A stretch of 64,000 nt of DNA from positions 1,922,001 through 1,986,000 of the forward strand of contig NZ_CP090347.1 of NCBI RefSeq assembly GCF_021398715.1. Reading direction: 5' to 3'. Origin of the DNA: Microbacterium binotii (lineage in GTDB: Bacteria; Actinomycetota; Actinomycetes; Actinomycetales; Microbacteriaceae). The notes under the pieces were generated by a model, which worked only from the letters and a program-made list of their open reading frames with translations, had not been told where the DNA came from and made no database searches. The translations under genes were made by a program, and so were the position numbers. The stretch's first letter is position 1. Each line of letters starts with the position of its first letter. Of this stretch, positions 24,636 through 34,371 are shown one piece after another.

Positions 24636-26906
24636 TCACTGCGGAGTGGTCGCGTACGAGCTGATGAGCGAATCCACCATCCAGCTCGCCTCCTCGGAGC
24701 GCGCCGCGCTGCCCTGGAAGCCCGAGTCGGGGATGAGGAGGAAACGGTTGGCGTCCGGCGAGTCGTTCCACGTGGAGTCGACGGCCAGCCACGCTCCATC
24801 GATGTTCACCTTGTTCCAGGCGTGCCGACCGGCCGAGTACACGGTGCCGGTGACGACGACGGAATCCACATCCGCCGCCTGCATGAGCAGGTGATACGCG
24901 TCGGCGTAGCTTGCGCACACACCGGTCTGCTTGAGCAGCACGCCCGCCGCAGTCCACGCGTCCTCGTACCCGTCCGGGATGACCTCGGCTCCCGTCGCGT
25001 TCTTCGCCTCGAGCGCCACATAGTCGTACTCCGCGTGAGCGGTGAGCCAGTCGTTGAGCGCGACTGCTTTGTCCCGCGCGGACATCTCCGGCGTCGTGGC
25101 CGCGGCGACGGCCGCGTCCACAGCCGTCTTTATCTCGGCCTGCTGCGCTTCGATCGCGGAGTGGTCCTTGTCGTAGGTGACATAGAGCGTTTTGTTGTCG
25201 TAGACGCCCGCCCCCTTCACGCCGAGCGCATAGGGGTTCTGCGCGAGGGCCTCGTCGAGCGCGTCGTCACCCTGCGGGGCTCCCGGCGCGGAGGTCAACG
25301 CGGAGATGTCCACCGCCTTCGACCCGGCGATCAGGTGCGCCGCGATGAACCGCGTCAACTCCGTGCTGCCGAACACCGGATACGCCACATCGGGGTAGGT
25401 GTCGACCGTCTCGATGTTGGGATCGACCGGTGCCGAGACCAGCTGGAAGCCCGCCGCCCCCGTCGGCGGAGCTGCCGCCAGCGCGGCAGCGTTGAAGGCA
25501 TCCGCCTCCGCCTGCAAGTCCGTCACCGCCGCCTGCGGCACATACGTCCACGTGCCCAGCTGCGTCCCCCGCGCGAACATCGGCACCATGTACCACTCGC
25601 GGTAGGGGCGCGCCTGGGACGCATCCACATACGTGATGGCGGCGCGCGTCGCGCCGTCGAGCGACGTGAACGGGATGGTCTTGGGAAGAGCCGCCACGCT
25701 CGGCACAGACGTGCCGATCGTGCCCCGCAGCGTGGCGGTCGCGATCTGGTACGGCAGGGCGCCGACGCCCTGACCGATCGTGTCGAAGCTCTGGTACGGC
25801 GAGAAGCGCTTCCCGTCCGTCGCGATGACGCCGAAGTCCCACCCCGACGTGCCGTAGTTCGGTCCGGGCAGGTATCCGGCACCCTCTTCGTCCGCGCTCG
25901 ATCCTTCGTACGCCTTCAGTGCGTCGTTCTGACGCTCGGGCCAGGGCTCGTTCTGGAGGCCGCTCTCCTTCACGACCGACGCGCTGGTCCACGTCGTGTC
26001 CGACGTCGACCCGAGCAGCGTGTAGCTGCGCGGTCCGGTCACCTGCGCCTCGGAGGCGACGATCAGGTACTCGGTCGCGCCGTCGACGGCCTGCCAGTCG
26101 AGGGCGAGGCTGCCGTCGCCCGTCGGTGTACCGAGCGTCGCGACCGGGGTCGCCAGTTCGCGCTTCACCGTGAACATCGTCACGATCGGCTTCGTGAGAG
26201 GGTTGCCCTCCTTGTCGGCGCGCTGGACGAGGTAGTACTCGTCGTGCAGAGACCACTCCGACAACGCCGTGTCGGAGATGTCCCGCTGTCCGTCCCCTGC
26301 GCGGGCGTAGGTCGAGTCGTTGGGAACGACGCGGATGCGGCGATCGTCGGACGGGTACGACGTCGAGCTCGCCGGCTGGACGACCGTCGCGCCCGCCTCA
26401 TGCGTCAGCGCCGCGTCGTAGTACACCTGGAACGCCCAGTCCGGCGCCGCACGACCCTCCGCGTACCCCGATTGTTCGGTCTTCGGGCTGTTCGCCGCGT
26501 TGACGTCCCTGAGGAGGTAGTCCACGTCGAAGTGGAACTCGTGATCGCGGTCGAGATCCAGCATGGGGTCGGTGTAGTCGTACTGCTCCGACAGATCGGT
26601 GTGCAGCGCCGCAGGCACGCCCTCGATGGGACGAAGGAACGTGAACATCCCGACAACGAGCGTCACCACCGCGAGGAGCGCCACGCCGCCGGTCACGCTG
26701 AGGCCGACGATGAGCCCCTTGCGGCGCTTTCGCGGCGGACGAGCGGCGGGCGCGGATGAGGGCGCGGCCGACTCAGGGCCGGCGGCCGCGGGCTGCACCG
26801 GGGCGTCGGGGCTCACGTGCGACGTCCAGGACGTCCCGTCCCAGTAACGTCGCCCACCGCCGCCCGCGGGATCGGGGTACCAACCGGCCGGTGTCGCTTC
26901 TGCCAT
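24636..26906 (-). CDS. DUF2510, membrane-anchored transglutaminase-like protein
   Basis: A 756-residue protein. DUF2510 is at about 7-33 (GWYPDP...RYWDGTSW). A Pro/Ala linker and basic RPPRKRRKG lead to one membrane helix (about 71-95). A large extracellular part follows, with possible fibronectin-like segments, ending in a transglutaminase-like domain whose C664, H695 and D710 form the expected triad (TGVCASYADAY; AGRHAWNKV; LAVDSTWND). Such domains act as cysteine proteases, cross-linkers or peptidases at the cell surface. Start ATG 26906 with AAGG upstream. It is convergent with the DUF222 gene. The specific role is unknown. Confidence 0.82.
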   Translation of the reverse strand: MAEATPAGWYPDPAGGGGRRYWDGTSWTSHVSPDAPVQPAAAGPESAAPSSAPAARPPRKRRKGLIVGLSVTGGVALLAVVTLVVGMFTFLRPIEGVPAALHTDLSEQYDYTDPMLDLDRDHEFHFDVDYLLRDVNAANSPKTEQSGYAEGRAAPDWAFQVYYDAALTHEAGATVVQPASSTSYPSDDRRIRVVPNDSTYARAGDGQRDISDTALSEWSLHDEYYLVQRADKEGNPLTKPIVTMFTVKRELATPVATLGTPTGDGSLALDWQAVDGATEYLIVASEAQVTGPRSYTLLGSTSDTTWTSASVVKESGLQNEPWPERQNDALKAYEGSSADEEGAGYLPGPNYGTSGWDFGVIATDGKRFSPYQSFDTIGQGVGALPYQIATATLRGTIGTSVPSVAALPKTIPFTSLDGATRAAITYVDASQARPYREWYMVPMFARGTQLGTWTYVPQAAVTDLQAEADAFNAAALAAAPPTGAAGFQLVSAPVDPNIETVDTYPDVAYPVFGSTELTRFIAAHLIAGSKAVDISALTSAPGAPQGDDALDEALAQNPYALGVKGAGVYDNKTLYVTYDKDHSAIEAQQAEIKTAVDAAVAAATTPEMSARDKAVALNDWLTAHAEYDYVALEAKNATGAEVIPDGYEDAWTAAGVLLKQTGVCASYADAYHLLMQAADVDSVVVTGTVYSAGRHAWNKVNIDGAWLAVDSTWNDSPDANRFLLIPDSGFQGSAARSEEASWMVDSLISSYATTPQ

Positions 26907-27058
26907 GACGCCTTGATTCTCGAGATGCTGCGGGGACCTGGCACACGCTAACCGAGCAGAAGAAACTCCGCCGGAACCCTTGCGCACACCCGGGGGTTCC
27001 ACGCTAAGGGAGTCACAGGACGCCGCCGCGCCTGCGCGGCTCGGCTGTGGACAGGTCG

Positions 27059-27589
27059 TCAGTCGGCGGCGGCGTGACGCTCTTTGTGGCCGAGGTACGC
27101 CGCAGCGTTGCGCACCAGACCCGCGCGCTCCTCATCCGTCAGCGCGCGCCGCACCTTGCCGGGCACGCCGGCGACCAGGGACCCGTCGGGGATCTCCGCC
27201 CCCTCGAGCACCACCGCTCCCCCGGCCACGAGGCAACCGGCGCCGATCCGTGCACCGTTGAGCACGACGGCGCCCATGCCGATCAGACTCCCGTCGCCGA
27301 TCGTGCAGCCGTGCACGACCGCGTTGTGGCCGATCGACACGTCCTCACCGATGGTCACCGGATGCCCGCCGTCGACATGCACGCTCACCGAGTCCTGCAC
27401 GTTGCTGCGGGCCCCGACCGTGATCGTGTCGCCGTCGGCGCGCAGCACGGCGTTGTACCAGACGCTCGCGTGCTCCCCCAGACGCACCCCGCCGATCAGG
27501 CGCGCACCGGCGGCCACGAAAGCGGATGCCGGCACCTCCGGCGCGATGGCGCCGAGGGCGATCACGGATGCGGATCCCGAGACGGTCAT
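27059..27589 (-). CDS. Gamma carbonic anhydrase family protein
   Basis: A 176-residue left-handed beta-helix protein with hexapeptide repeats throughout (about residues 20-150). The conserved QDSVSVHVD and GHNAVVHGC segments carry the zinc-ligand histidines. Many homologues bind metal, but only some have carbonic anhydrase activity. TAGGGT at 27601-27596 is six bases before the ATG (leaderless pattern) and overlaps the acyltransferase stop codon. Confidence 0.92.
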   Translation of the reverse strand: MTVSGSASVIALGAIAPEVPASAFVAAGARLIGGVRLGEHASVWYNAVLRADGDTITVGARSNVQDSVSVHVDGGHPVTIGEDVSIGHNAVVHGCTIGDGSLIGMGAVVLNGARIGAGCLVAGGAVVLEGAEIPDGSLVAGVPGKVRRALTDEERAGLVRNAAAYLGHKERHAAAD

Positions 27590-27598
27590 GCCCCGACC

Positions 27599-29743
27599 CT
27601 AACCGGCGGCCCGGTCCAGCGCGGAGCGGATCGCCTCGGTGTACTGCGGCATGAGCGAGTCGACGAAGGTCACTGTCAGGTGGTCCTGGTCCCGATAGAC
27701 GTCGGCACCGCCCACGACCGGGAAGCACGTCGAGCCGTCGCAGTAGACGTCCGTGAAGTCGAGCAACGTGACCCCCGGCGCACCCTCCGCAGCCTCGCGC
27801 AGCGGATCCTTGGCGACGAGCACTTCCGACCTGGCGCCGTCGCACGCAGCAGCGTCGCGGGTGCGGAGGCACTTGTTCGGGTCGGTCTCCCACACCGGGT
27901 TGTCGACGACCGTGATCACCGGCACGCCCGCATCCGTCAGCTTCGACCACGCCGAGCGGTAGCCGGCCACGGCAGCGTCGTACGAGGAGTCGTGACCGGC
28001 CGACGCGTACGGCGTCGTCGCGAGGGCGGAGGTGAACACCACGTCCGGCTTCGCATCCACGAGCGCCTGATCCACCGCGGTGCGCCACGCCGAGCACGCC
28101 GCACCGAATGCTCCCGGCGTCGACAACGGGGTGTCGTTCCACGGGCACGCCCCCTTGAAGAAGGTCACGAGGCGCCATCCGTTCTCGTCCGCCATCCGCT
28201 CGAACGTCGACAGCAGTTGGAACGCGTGGCTGTCGCCGATGAGCGCCACCGTGGGCGCATCGGGAGCGTCGGAGCCGAAGGTGCAGCTCACGGGCCGCGC
28301 GTCGTTCAGCTGGACGAAGCACTGTTCGTCGGCGGGCTTGTCGACCCCGGCGAATCCCGGCGCCGGGAGGATGACGTCGGATGCGGGCGTGTCCCGGCAG
28401 TCCGGGTCGAGGACGGACTGCGCACCGAAGCAGGAAGGCGGGTCACTGCGCAGCTGCTCGAGCTGCGCCACGCCGTCTCGGTATGCGGGTGCGTTGAACG
28501 CCCATGCGCCGCCCGCGGTGCCGGCGACCAGCACCATCGCTGCGAGCGAGGCCCAGAGGGTCACGCGAGGACGCCGGGAGGTGAGTACGCGCCAGGAGCG
28601 CGCCGGATCCTCGACGAACCTCTTGGTGAGCCAGGCGAGCACGAAGCAGATGGCCAGCAGCGCGACGCGGTGGTAGATGCTCAATCCCCAGAAGGGCACG
28701 GAGGGCGCGATGATGATCAGCGGCCAGTGCCACAGATAGAGCGAGTACGAGATGTCACCGGTGAAGCGCATCGGCGCGATCGACAGGATGCGGGTCGGAT
28801 ACCACCATCGGGCGGAGTTGGAGGCGGCGATCACGGCGGCGGCGCCGAGCGCCGGCAGCAGGGCCGCGTAGCCGGGGAACGGCGTGGAGGAGTCGAAACG
28901 GAAAGCCGTGTAGACGAGGGCGATGATGCCGGCCCAGCCGAGCACGAAGCTCGCCGCAGCGTTGCGCACGCGCAGCGCCGGCACGAGCGCGATCATGGCA
29001 CCGAGGCCGAACTCCCACATCCGAGCGAAGGTGACGAAGTACGCCGGCGCCGGATCGTTGAGGGTCAGCACGATGCAGAACACGAGCGATGCGGCGCTCA
29101 CCGCTCCCAGTGCGATCAGGATGGCGCGGCGGCGACGTCCGGCGAAGAATCGCACCCCGATCCATGCCGCGAGAAGCATGATGAGCGGCCAGAGCACATA
29201 GAACTGCTCCTCGAGCGACAGCGACCAGTAGTGCTGCACCATCGCCGCCTCCCCCGAGTTGCCGAGGTAGTCGACGGACGCGATCGCGAGGTACCAGTTC
29301 TCGACGTAGAAGGTCGACGCGATGATCTCGCTGACCTCCCGTTGCAGCCCCGAGATGGGCATGAGGTACGGGGATGCGGCCACGATCGCGCAGAAGAGCA
29401 GCACCAGGAGGGATGCCGGCAGCAGGCGGCGCGCCCGCCGGGCCCAGAACTGCGCCAGGCGCACGGTCCCGGTCGCCGTCAGCTCGCGCATCAGATGCCC
29501 CGTGATCAGGAACCCCGAGATCACGAAGAAGACGTCGACCCCGACGTAGCCCCCGGGGATGCGCCCCGGCCAGAAGTGGTAGAGCACGACCAGCAGCACC
29601 GCGATCGCGCGCAGGCCCTGCACGTGCGGGATGAAGCGCGAGGGTTCCGCGTGCTCGGGCGATGCGCCGGTCGGCTGGCGACGGCGCAGGCGCGCCGGCT
29701 CGTCCAGATTCTGCGGAGTCCGGGCGGGATCTGAGGCTGGCAC
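27599..29743 (-). CDS. AT3 acyltransferase fused to an SGNH hydrolase domain (OafA-like)
   Basis: A 714-residue protein. The AT3 membrane domain is about residues 40-380 with ten or so helices; it includes HVQGLRAIAVLLVVLYH and DVFFVISGFLI, the family signatures. The C-terminal SGNH domain has ALIGDSHAFQ as nucleophile block and DQDHLT as the final Asp-His pair. Such fusions O-acylate cell-wall glycans or exported polysaccharides. Start GTG 29743; TAACGT at 29755-29750 is six bases upstream. It is followed closely by the carbonic anhydrase-like gene. Confidence 0.93.
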   Translation of the reverse strand: MPASDPARTPQNLDEPARLRRRQPTGASPEHAEPSRFIPHVQGLRAIAVLLVVLYHFWPGRIPGGYVGVDVFFVISGFLITGHLMRELTATGTVRLAQFWARRARRLLPASLLVLLFCAIVAASPYLMPISGLQREVSEIIASTFYVENWYLAIASVDYLGNSGEAAMVQHYWSLSLEEQFYVLWPLIMLLAAWIGVRFFAGRRRRAILIALGAVSAASLVFCIVLTLNDPAPAYFVTFARMWEFGLGAMIALVPALRVRNAAASFVLGWAGIIALVYTAFRFDSSTPFPGYAALLPALGAAAVIAASNSARWWYPTRILSIAPMRFTGDISYSLYLWHWPLIIIAPSVPFWGLSIYHRVALLAICFVLAWLTKRFVEDPARSWRVLTSRRPRVTLWASLAAMVLVAGTAGGAWAFNAPAYRDGVAQLEQLRSDPPSCFGAQSVLDPDCRDTPASDVILPAPGFAGVDKPADEQCFVQLNDARPVSCTFGSDAPDAPTVALIGDSHAFQLLSTFERMADENGWRLVTFFKGACPWNDTPLSTPGAFGAACSAWRTAVDQALVDAKPDVVFTSALATTPYASAGHDSSYDAAVAGYRSAWSKLTDAGVPVITVVDNPVWETDPNKCLRTRDAAACDGARSEVLVAKDPLREAAEGAPGVTLLDFTDVYCDGSTCFPVVGGADVYRDQDHLTVTFVDSLMPQYTEAIRSALDRAAG

Positions 29744-29892
29744 CCTCCGACGTTAGCCGCAGGTTCCCCGGAATCCCGTCTACGGCACGATCTGCGATCG
29801 TGTGAGCCCAGCCTCATCTTGCTTGCGGAATTTCTCCGGCTCGTTAGCGTTTCATTCAGCAGATGCGACTGCCCGAAACGGAAGGCTTTGTC

Positions 29893-30378
29893 ATGACGAA
29901 GAACCAGACCATCCCCGCCAGCGCTGCCGACCCGACCGTCGCCGCCGGAGCCGCGCAGTTCCTCACGCCCGTCACCCTCGGCCTGCAGGCCCTCGCCGTC
30001 ACCGGCAAGCAGGCGCACTGGAACGTGCGCGGCGCGAACTTCATCGCCATCCACGAACTTCTCGACTCCGTCGTGGAGCACGCACAGGGCTGGGCTGACG
30101 AGACCGCCGAGCGCATCGTCGCCCTGGGCCTTCCGGTGGACGCCCGCCTGCCGACGATCGCGGCCAAGGTCGCCCCGTCGTCCGTTCCCGCCGGCTTCAC
30201 GCAGTGGGACGACATGATCCGCCACGTCGTCGCCGACATCGACACGATCATCGTCGACGTGCAGACGGCGATCGACGGGCTCGACGAGATCGACCTCACG
30301 AGCCAGGACATCGTCATCGGCATCCGTGCCGGTCTCGAGAAGGACCGCTGGTTCCTCTCGGCCCACCTCGCCGAGTAA
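29893..30378 (+). CDS. dps: DNA starvation/stationary-phase protection protein Dps
   Basis: A 161-residue ferritin-like mini-ferritin. The inter-subunit ferroxidase residues H42, H54, D58 and E73 are in AHWNVRGANFIAIHELLD and the following helix. It stores iron using peroxide and protects DNA in stress. It lacks a long Lys-rich N-terminal DNA-binding tail. Start ATG 29893 with GGAAGG upstream. A strong terminator follows, so it is monocistronic. No clear iron or peroxide operator is visible upstream. Confidence 0.95.
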   Translation: MTKNQTIPASAADPTVAAGAAQFLTPVTLGLQALAVTGKQAHWNVRGANFIAIHELLDSVVEHAQGWADETAERIVALGLPVDARLPTIAAKVAPSSVPAGFTQWDDMIRHVVADIDTIIVDVQTAIDGLDEIDLTSQDIVIGIRAGLEKDRWFLSAHLAE

Positions 30379-30384
30379 GCAGAC

Positions 30385-30435
30385 CACACCGAAAAGACCC
30401 CCGCACTCCGAGGAGGCGGGGGTCTTTTCGGTGTG
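30385..30435. terminator. Bidirectional terminator between dps and the flavin reductase
   Basis: A perfect 20-bp stem (30385-30404 with 30416-30435) with an 11-base loop. Each arm contains a run of four A or T, so it may act in both directions. Confidence 0.85.
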
Positions 30436-30438
30436 AGG

Positions 30439-31020
30439 TCAATCGATCCGCGAGTGATCGCCGAGCCGGTGCCACGAGCGATTGTGGTAGACCAGCGCAT
30501 CGCCGTGCTCGCCGGGCTCCACGTCCCGGTTGATACCCGACTGCAGGGCGTGGGCGGCGATGACGGTGGATCCTCCCGCATTCATGCGCTCGATGATCGC
30601 GCAGCGCACCCAGGCCCGGACGCCGTTGTAGACGGGCTCCCCGGTGACGAGGCGGCTCCAGCTCTCCGGATCTGCGAAGCGGTCGATACCACTGGTCGAT
30701 GCGAGCTTGGCGACACCGAGGTCCTCGCTGTCGAGGAGGTGGACGACGACGGTGTCGGCGGCGAGGATCGCGGGGGTCGCCGACGACAGGGCGGAGACGG
30801 AGAAGATCAGCAACGGCGGCTGTGCGCTCACCGACGACACCGAGGTGGCGGTCAGCGCGACCGGACCATCCGGTCCCTCGGCGGTGATGACCGCGACGCC
30901 ACCGGGATGACCGCGGAACAGCGCCTTGAACTCGTCCGGCGACAGCGAGGCGCCGGCGAAACGGTCGCGTTCGGCGCCGTTCTCGTCGAGCGGGTTCGAC
31001 AGGGGTGCGGGAGTGGTCAT
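30439..31020 (-). CDS. Flavin reductase family protein
   Basis: A 193-residue split-barrel flavin-binding protein. The family core GVAVITAEGPDGPVALTATSVSSVS (about residues 41-65, abridged) contacts FMN, and the C-terminal HALQSG...NRSWHRL region is conserved. Such proteins supply reduced flavin to two-component monooxygenases. No oxygenase component is adjacent. TAGCGT at 31032-31027 lies six bases before the ATG. Confidence 0.9.
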   Translation of the reverse strand: MTTPAPLSNPLDENGAERDRFAGASLSPDEFKALFRGHPGGVAVITAEGPDGPVALTATSVSSVSAQPPLLIFSVSALSSATPAILAADTVVVHLLDSEDLGVAKLASTSGIDRFADPESWSRLVTGEPVYNGVRAWVRCAIIERMNAGGSTVIAAHALQSGINRDVEPGEHGDALVYHNRSWHRLGDHSRID

Positions 31021-31081
31021 ACGTCGACGCTACGACTTTCATGTTTCGGGCAGGGCACGGGGCGACACACAGCGCAACGGA

Positions 31082-32200
31082 TCATCCGGCGACCGCCACC
31101 TCCGGCGCCGGAAGCACACCATCCGCCACGAGCTGACGTACGGCAGATCGACCGGCACGGTTGGCGCCGACCGTCGACTGCGAGGGCCCGTAGCCGATGA
31201 GGAACAGCCGCGGCTCATCGAGGGCGCGTGAGTCTTCGACCCGGATGCCGCCGGCGGGCGTTCGCAGTCGGAGGGGCGCGAGGTGATCGAGGGCCGGGCG
31301 GAAGCCCGTCGCCCAGAGGATCACATCGGCGCGCTCGAAGGTGCCGTCCGGCATCCGTACGCCGTCTGGTTCGATGGCACGGAACATCGGATGCCGCACG
31401 AGCACACCGCGTCGTTGCGCTTCGCGCGCCCACGGGGTCCAGTGCATCCCGGTGACCGAGATGACGCTCCCGGCCGGCAGTCCCTGCCGCACGCGCTCCT
31501 CGACCCCGGCGATCGCGGCGACGCGTGCCGGGATGTCGAACTCGTCGTCACGCCACTCCGGCTCTCGCCGGGTGACCCAGAACGTGTCGGTCACCCGCGA
31601 GATCTCCTCGAGAAGCTGCACTCCCGACACGCCGGCCCCGACGATCACCACGCGCTTGCCGGCGAACTGTTCGGCCGAGACATAGTCGTGGACGTGCAGC
31701 TGCGTGCCGCGAAAGCTCTCGCGCCCGGGCACGGCCGGCCAGTGCGGCCTCGTCCACGTCCCCGTCGCGTTGATCACGTATCCCGCCGCGAACGTGCCCG
31801 CATCCGTCTCGACCCGCAGTCGGTCGTCGTCACGCGAGACCGCCCGGACCCGCACGGGACGGCGCACCCGAAGATCGAAGCGCTGCTCGTAGGCGGCGAA
31901 GTACGGCGGAAGGGCATCTCGGCTGGACGCCGCGGGGTCGGCCGGCGGGACGGGGAAGCCGGGAAGCTCGTGGATGCCGTTGACCGTCGCCATGCGCAGC
32001 GACTCCCATCGGTGCTGCCAGGCTCCGCCCGGCGCGGACTCGGCGTCGAGCACCACGAACGTCCGCGCATCGGACGTCTGCGCATCGAGCGGTCGGAATC
32101 CGCGACGGTACAGGTGGTAGGCGGCCGAGAGACCCGCCTGCCCGGCTCCGATCACGACGACGTCCACGGGCACGCCGACAGCGGGATCGGATGCGGTCAT
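31082..32200 (-). CDS. FAD-dependent NAD(P)-binding monooxygenase-like oxidoreductase
   Basis: A 372-residue two-dinucleotide-domain flavoprotein. The FAD motif is GAGQAG near residue 18, the NAD(P) motif is GAGVSG near 168, and ATGFRPALDHL (about 320) is the ATG motif shared with flavin monooxygenases. It may hydroxylate or oxidise small molecules. The start is ATG 32200 with GAGGAC upstream. It lies 38 bases downstream of the SDR gene on the same strand. Confidence 0.88.
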   Translation of the reverse strand: MTASDPAVGVPVDVVVIGAGQAGLSAAYHLYRRGFRPLDAQTSDARTFVVLDAESAPGGAWQHRWESLRMATVNGIHELPGFPVPPADPAASSRDALPPYFAAYEQRFDLRVRRPVRVRAVSRDDDRLRVETDAGTFAAGYVINATGTWTRPHWPAVPGRESFRGTQLHVHDYVSAEQFAGKRVVIVGAGVSGVQLLEEISRVTDTFWVTRREPEWRDDEFDIPARVAAIAGVEERVRQGLPAGSVISVTGMHWTPWAREAQRRGVLVRHPMFRAIEPDGVRMPDGTFERADVILWATGFRPALDHLAPLRLRTPAGGIRVEDSRALDEPRLFLIGYGPSQSTVGANRAGRSAVRQLVADGVLPAPEVAVAG

Positions 32201-32238
32201 GCCGTCCTCAACGCCCGCGCGGTGCGGCACATTCCGCC

Positions 32239-32883
32239 TCAGGCGCTCAGTGCCTCGCTGATCGGCGTCGGGCCCGCGCCGAAGCGGATCGTGCGACGGA
32301 TCGTGGCGGCATCCCCGAGCGTTGCAGCGATCACCTGGGCGACGTCGGCCCGGGAGATCTCTCCTCGACCCGTCGGCTCGGTGGTGATGCGGCCGGTCGC
32401 ATCGTCGGAGGTGAGGGTTCCGGGGCCGAGCACCGTCCACTCGAGGGAGCTGCGCCGCAGGTGCTCGTCGGCCGCGAGCTTCGCGTCGGCGTAGGGGAAG
32501 AAGGAGTCGGAGGGATCGATGCCGTGATCGGGCGACGAGCCGATCCACGACACCATCACGAAGCGCGAGACCCCGGCCACCTCCGCCGCATCCATGGCGC
32601 GGATGGCGGCATCGCGATCGACGGCGTAGGTGCGAGCGGCGTCGCCTCCGCCGGCGCCCGCCGACCACACGACGGCGTCGAAACCGGCGAGCGCGTCGGA
32701 CAGCGTCTTGGTATCCGCGGCGGCGACGTCCAGCACCAGCGCGGTCGCTCCCGCGGCGTGGACGTCGTCGACGTGATCGGGGTTGCGCACGACCGACGTG
32801 ACCTCGTCGCCCCGTGCCGCGAGCAGGGGCGCCAGCAGGAGAGCGATCTTGCCGTGTCCACCGATGATGAGGATGCGAGACAT
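32239..32883 (-). CDS. NAD(P)-binding short-chain reductase (NmrA/atypical SDR)
   Basis: A 214-residue Rossmann protein. It starts MSRILIIGGHGKIALLLAP, with the GGxGxxG nucleotide loop, and has SRFVMVSWIGS and SSLEWTVLGPGTLT, typical of atypical SDRs acting on NAD(P)H or binding it for redox sensing. The catalytic YxxxK is not classic. It is upstream of the flavoprotein gene and probably in one operon with it. Confidence 0.87.
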   Translation of the reverse strand: MSRILIIGGHGKIALLLAPLLAARGDEVTSVVRNPDHVDDVHAAGATALVLDVAAADTKTLSDALAGFDAVVWSAGAGGGDAARTYAVDRDAAIRAMDAAEVAGVSRFVMVSWIGSSPDHGIDPSDSFFPYADAKLAADEHLRRSSLEWTVLGPGTLTSDDATGRITTEPTGRGEISRADVAQVIAATLGDAATIRRTIRFGAGPTPISEALSA

Positions 32884-32918
32884 GGTCCGTCCTTTCGCGT
32901 CGTGAGCGTGTCCCCAGC

Positions 32919-33329
32919 CTACGTACCGCTCTGCGAGGAGGGGCCGGGGGGATCGAGCACGCCGTCGAGGTACCACCACCTGGCGCTCTGCTTCACGAAC
33001 CGGCTGCGCTCGTGCAGCACCCCCGAGGATGCGCCCTCGCGCCATGCGGCGCGGAACTCCACGGTGCCCTTTCGATCGTCCGGCGAGCCGCCGACCGTGT
33101 CGAGGATCGTCAGCCCGCGCCAGCGCACGTGACGGTCGAGGGCCAGCTCCGTCGGTCGCGTGCCGGGATGCCAGGTGGCGACGAGATAGTCCGTGTCCTC
33201 ACGGACGAACGCCGTGTAGCGCGAGCGCATGAGCGCCTCCGCGGTCAGCGGGGGCGTGCCCGCCAGGGCGGGAGCGCAGCATTCACCGAAGGCGCGCCCA
33301 CTGCCGCACGGGCACGGCTGGTTCTCCAT
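32919..33329 (-). CDS. YchJ family (UPF0225) SEC-C motif protein
   Basis: A 136-residue protein. It begins with the SEC-C zinc-binding motif, QPCPCGSGRAFGECC, followed by the NTF2-like YchJ domain (LMRSRYTAFVREDTDYLVATW; WRGLTILDT). The function is unknown. Start ATG 33329, with GAGGAT upstream. It is divergent from the VOC gene at 33419. Confidence 0.9.
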   Translation of the reverse strand: MENQPCPCGSGRAFGECCAPALAGTPPLTAEALMRSRYTAFVREDTDYLVATWHPGTRPTELALDRHVRWRGLTILDTVGGSPDDRKGTVEFRAAWREGASSGVLHERSRFVKQSARWWYLDGVLDPPGPSSQSGT

Positions 33330-33418
33330 CCGACGATCCTCGCCCGGCAGGCCGATCCGACGCAATATTCGCCGCCGAGCCGGCGTTGCACTCGGTGAGC
33401 ATCCGAGGAACGAGCACC

Positions 33419-34342
33419 ATGAACAGCACCCGAAACCCTGCCACCGGCGAGCTTCTGCCCGATGAGACCGCCATGGACGCAGTGACCCTGCGCGTCGGCG
33501 ACCTGGAGAAGATGACGAGCTTCTACGGGTCCGCGATCGCGCTGGAGCCCATCGAGGAACGCGCGCGCGGTCGCGAGGTCCACCGCGTGCTCGGGCGCGG
33601 CGGCGTTCCCATGGTGCGCCTCGTGCACACGCCGGATCTCCCCCTCGCGGCCCCCGGCTCAGCGGGACTCTTCCACACGGCGTTCCTCTTCGACGATGCC
33701 GCGACCCTCGCTGCCACCGTCTACCGGACGGCGCAGGACGGCCGCGCCCGGTTCACCGGGTCGAGCGACCATCTCGTCAGCGAGGCGTTCTACTTCACGG
33801 ACCCCGAGGGCAACGGCATCGAGCTCTACACCGACCGGTCGCGTGATCTTTGGCGTCACGTCGACGGAGAGGTGCAGATGGACACCGTCTACCTGGACCC
33901 GAACGACTACCTTCGCGCCCACCTCACGCAGGACGGGTTCGATCGTGTCTTCACCGAACCCGGCCGGGTCGGACACGTCCACCTCCAGGTGGGTGACATC
34001 GCCCCCGCGCGTCGCTTCTACGTCGACGCCCTCGGATTCGCCCCCTCCTTCACCGGCATTCCGACCGCGCTGTTCGCGTCGGCCGGTGGATACCACCATC
34101 ACGTCGCCATGAACACCTGGAACAGCGCGGGAGCGGGTCCCCGGGCCGCGAGCCTCGGCCTGGGCGAGCTGGCGCTCGCCGTGCCCGGCCGCGCCGCGCT
34201 GGACGCGCTGACCGACAGGCTGCGCCGCGCGAGCGTCTCCTTCGACGACGACGGCCGCACGGTGACGGCGAACGATCCGTGGGGCACGCGGGTCACGGTC
34301 ACCATCGGGGGCACCGGTGTGGACGAGCTGCTGACGCGATGA
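33419..34342 (+). CDS. Two-domain VOC protein (catechol 2,3-dioxygenase-like)
   Basis: A 307-residue protein with two VOC repeats. The first spans about 20-135 (AVTLRVGDLEKMTSFYG; FYFTDPEGNGIELYTDR) and the second about 175-300 (VGHVHLQVGDIAPARRFYVDALGF). The layout matches extradiol-type dioxygenases of the CatE/YfiE group, with metal ligands likely in the H, H and E positions of these motifs. The substrate is unknown. Start ATG 33419 with GAGGAA. Its stop overlaps an alternative start of the next gene. Confidence 0.87.
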   Translation: MNSTRNPATGELLPDETAMDAVTLRVGDLEKMTSFYGSAIALEPIEERARGREVHRVLGRGGVPMVRLVHTPDLPLAAPGSAGLFHTAFLFDDAATLAATVYRTAQDGRARFTGSSDHLVSEAFYFTDPEGNGIELYTDRSRDLWRHVDGEVQMDTVYLDPNDYLRAHLTQDGFDRVFTEPGRVGHVHLQVGDIAPARRFYVDALGFAPSFTGIPTALFASAGGYHHHVAMNTWNSAGAGPRAASLGLGELALAVPGRAALDALTDRLRRASVSFDDDGRTVTANDPWGTRVTVTIGGTGVDELLTR

Positions 34343-34371
34343 TGCGGCGCGGCGCCCCGTACCCTGAACGG

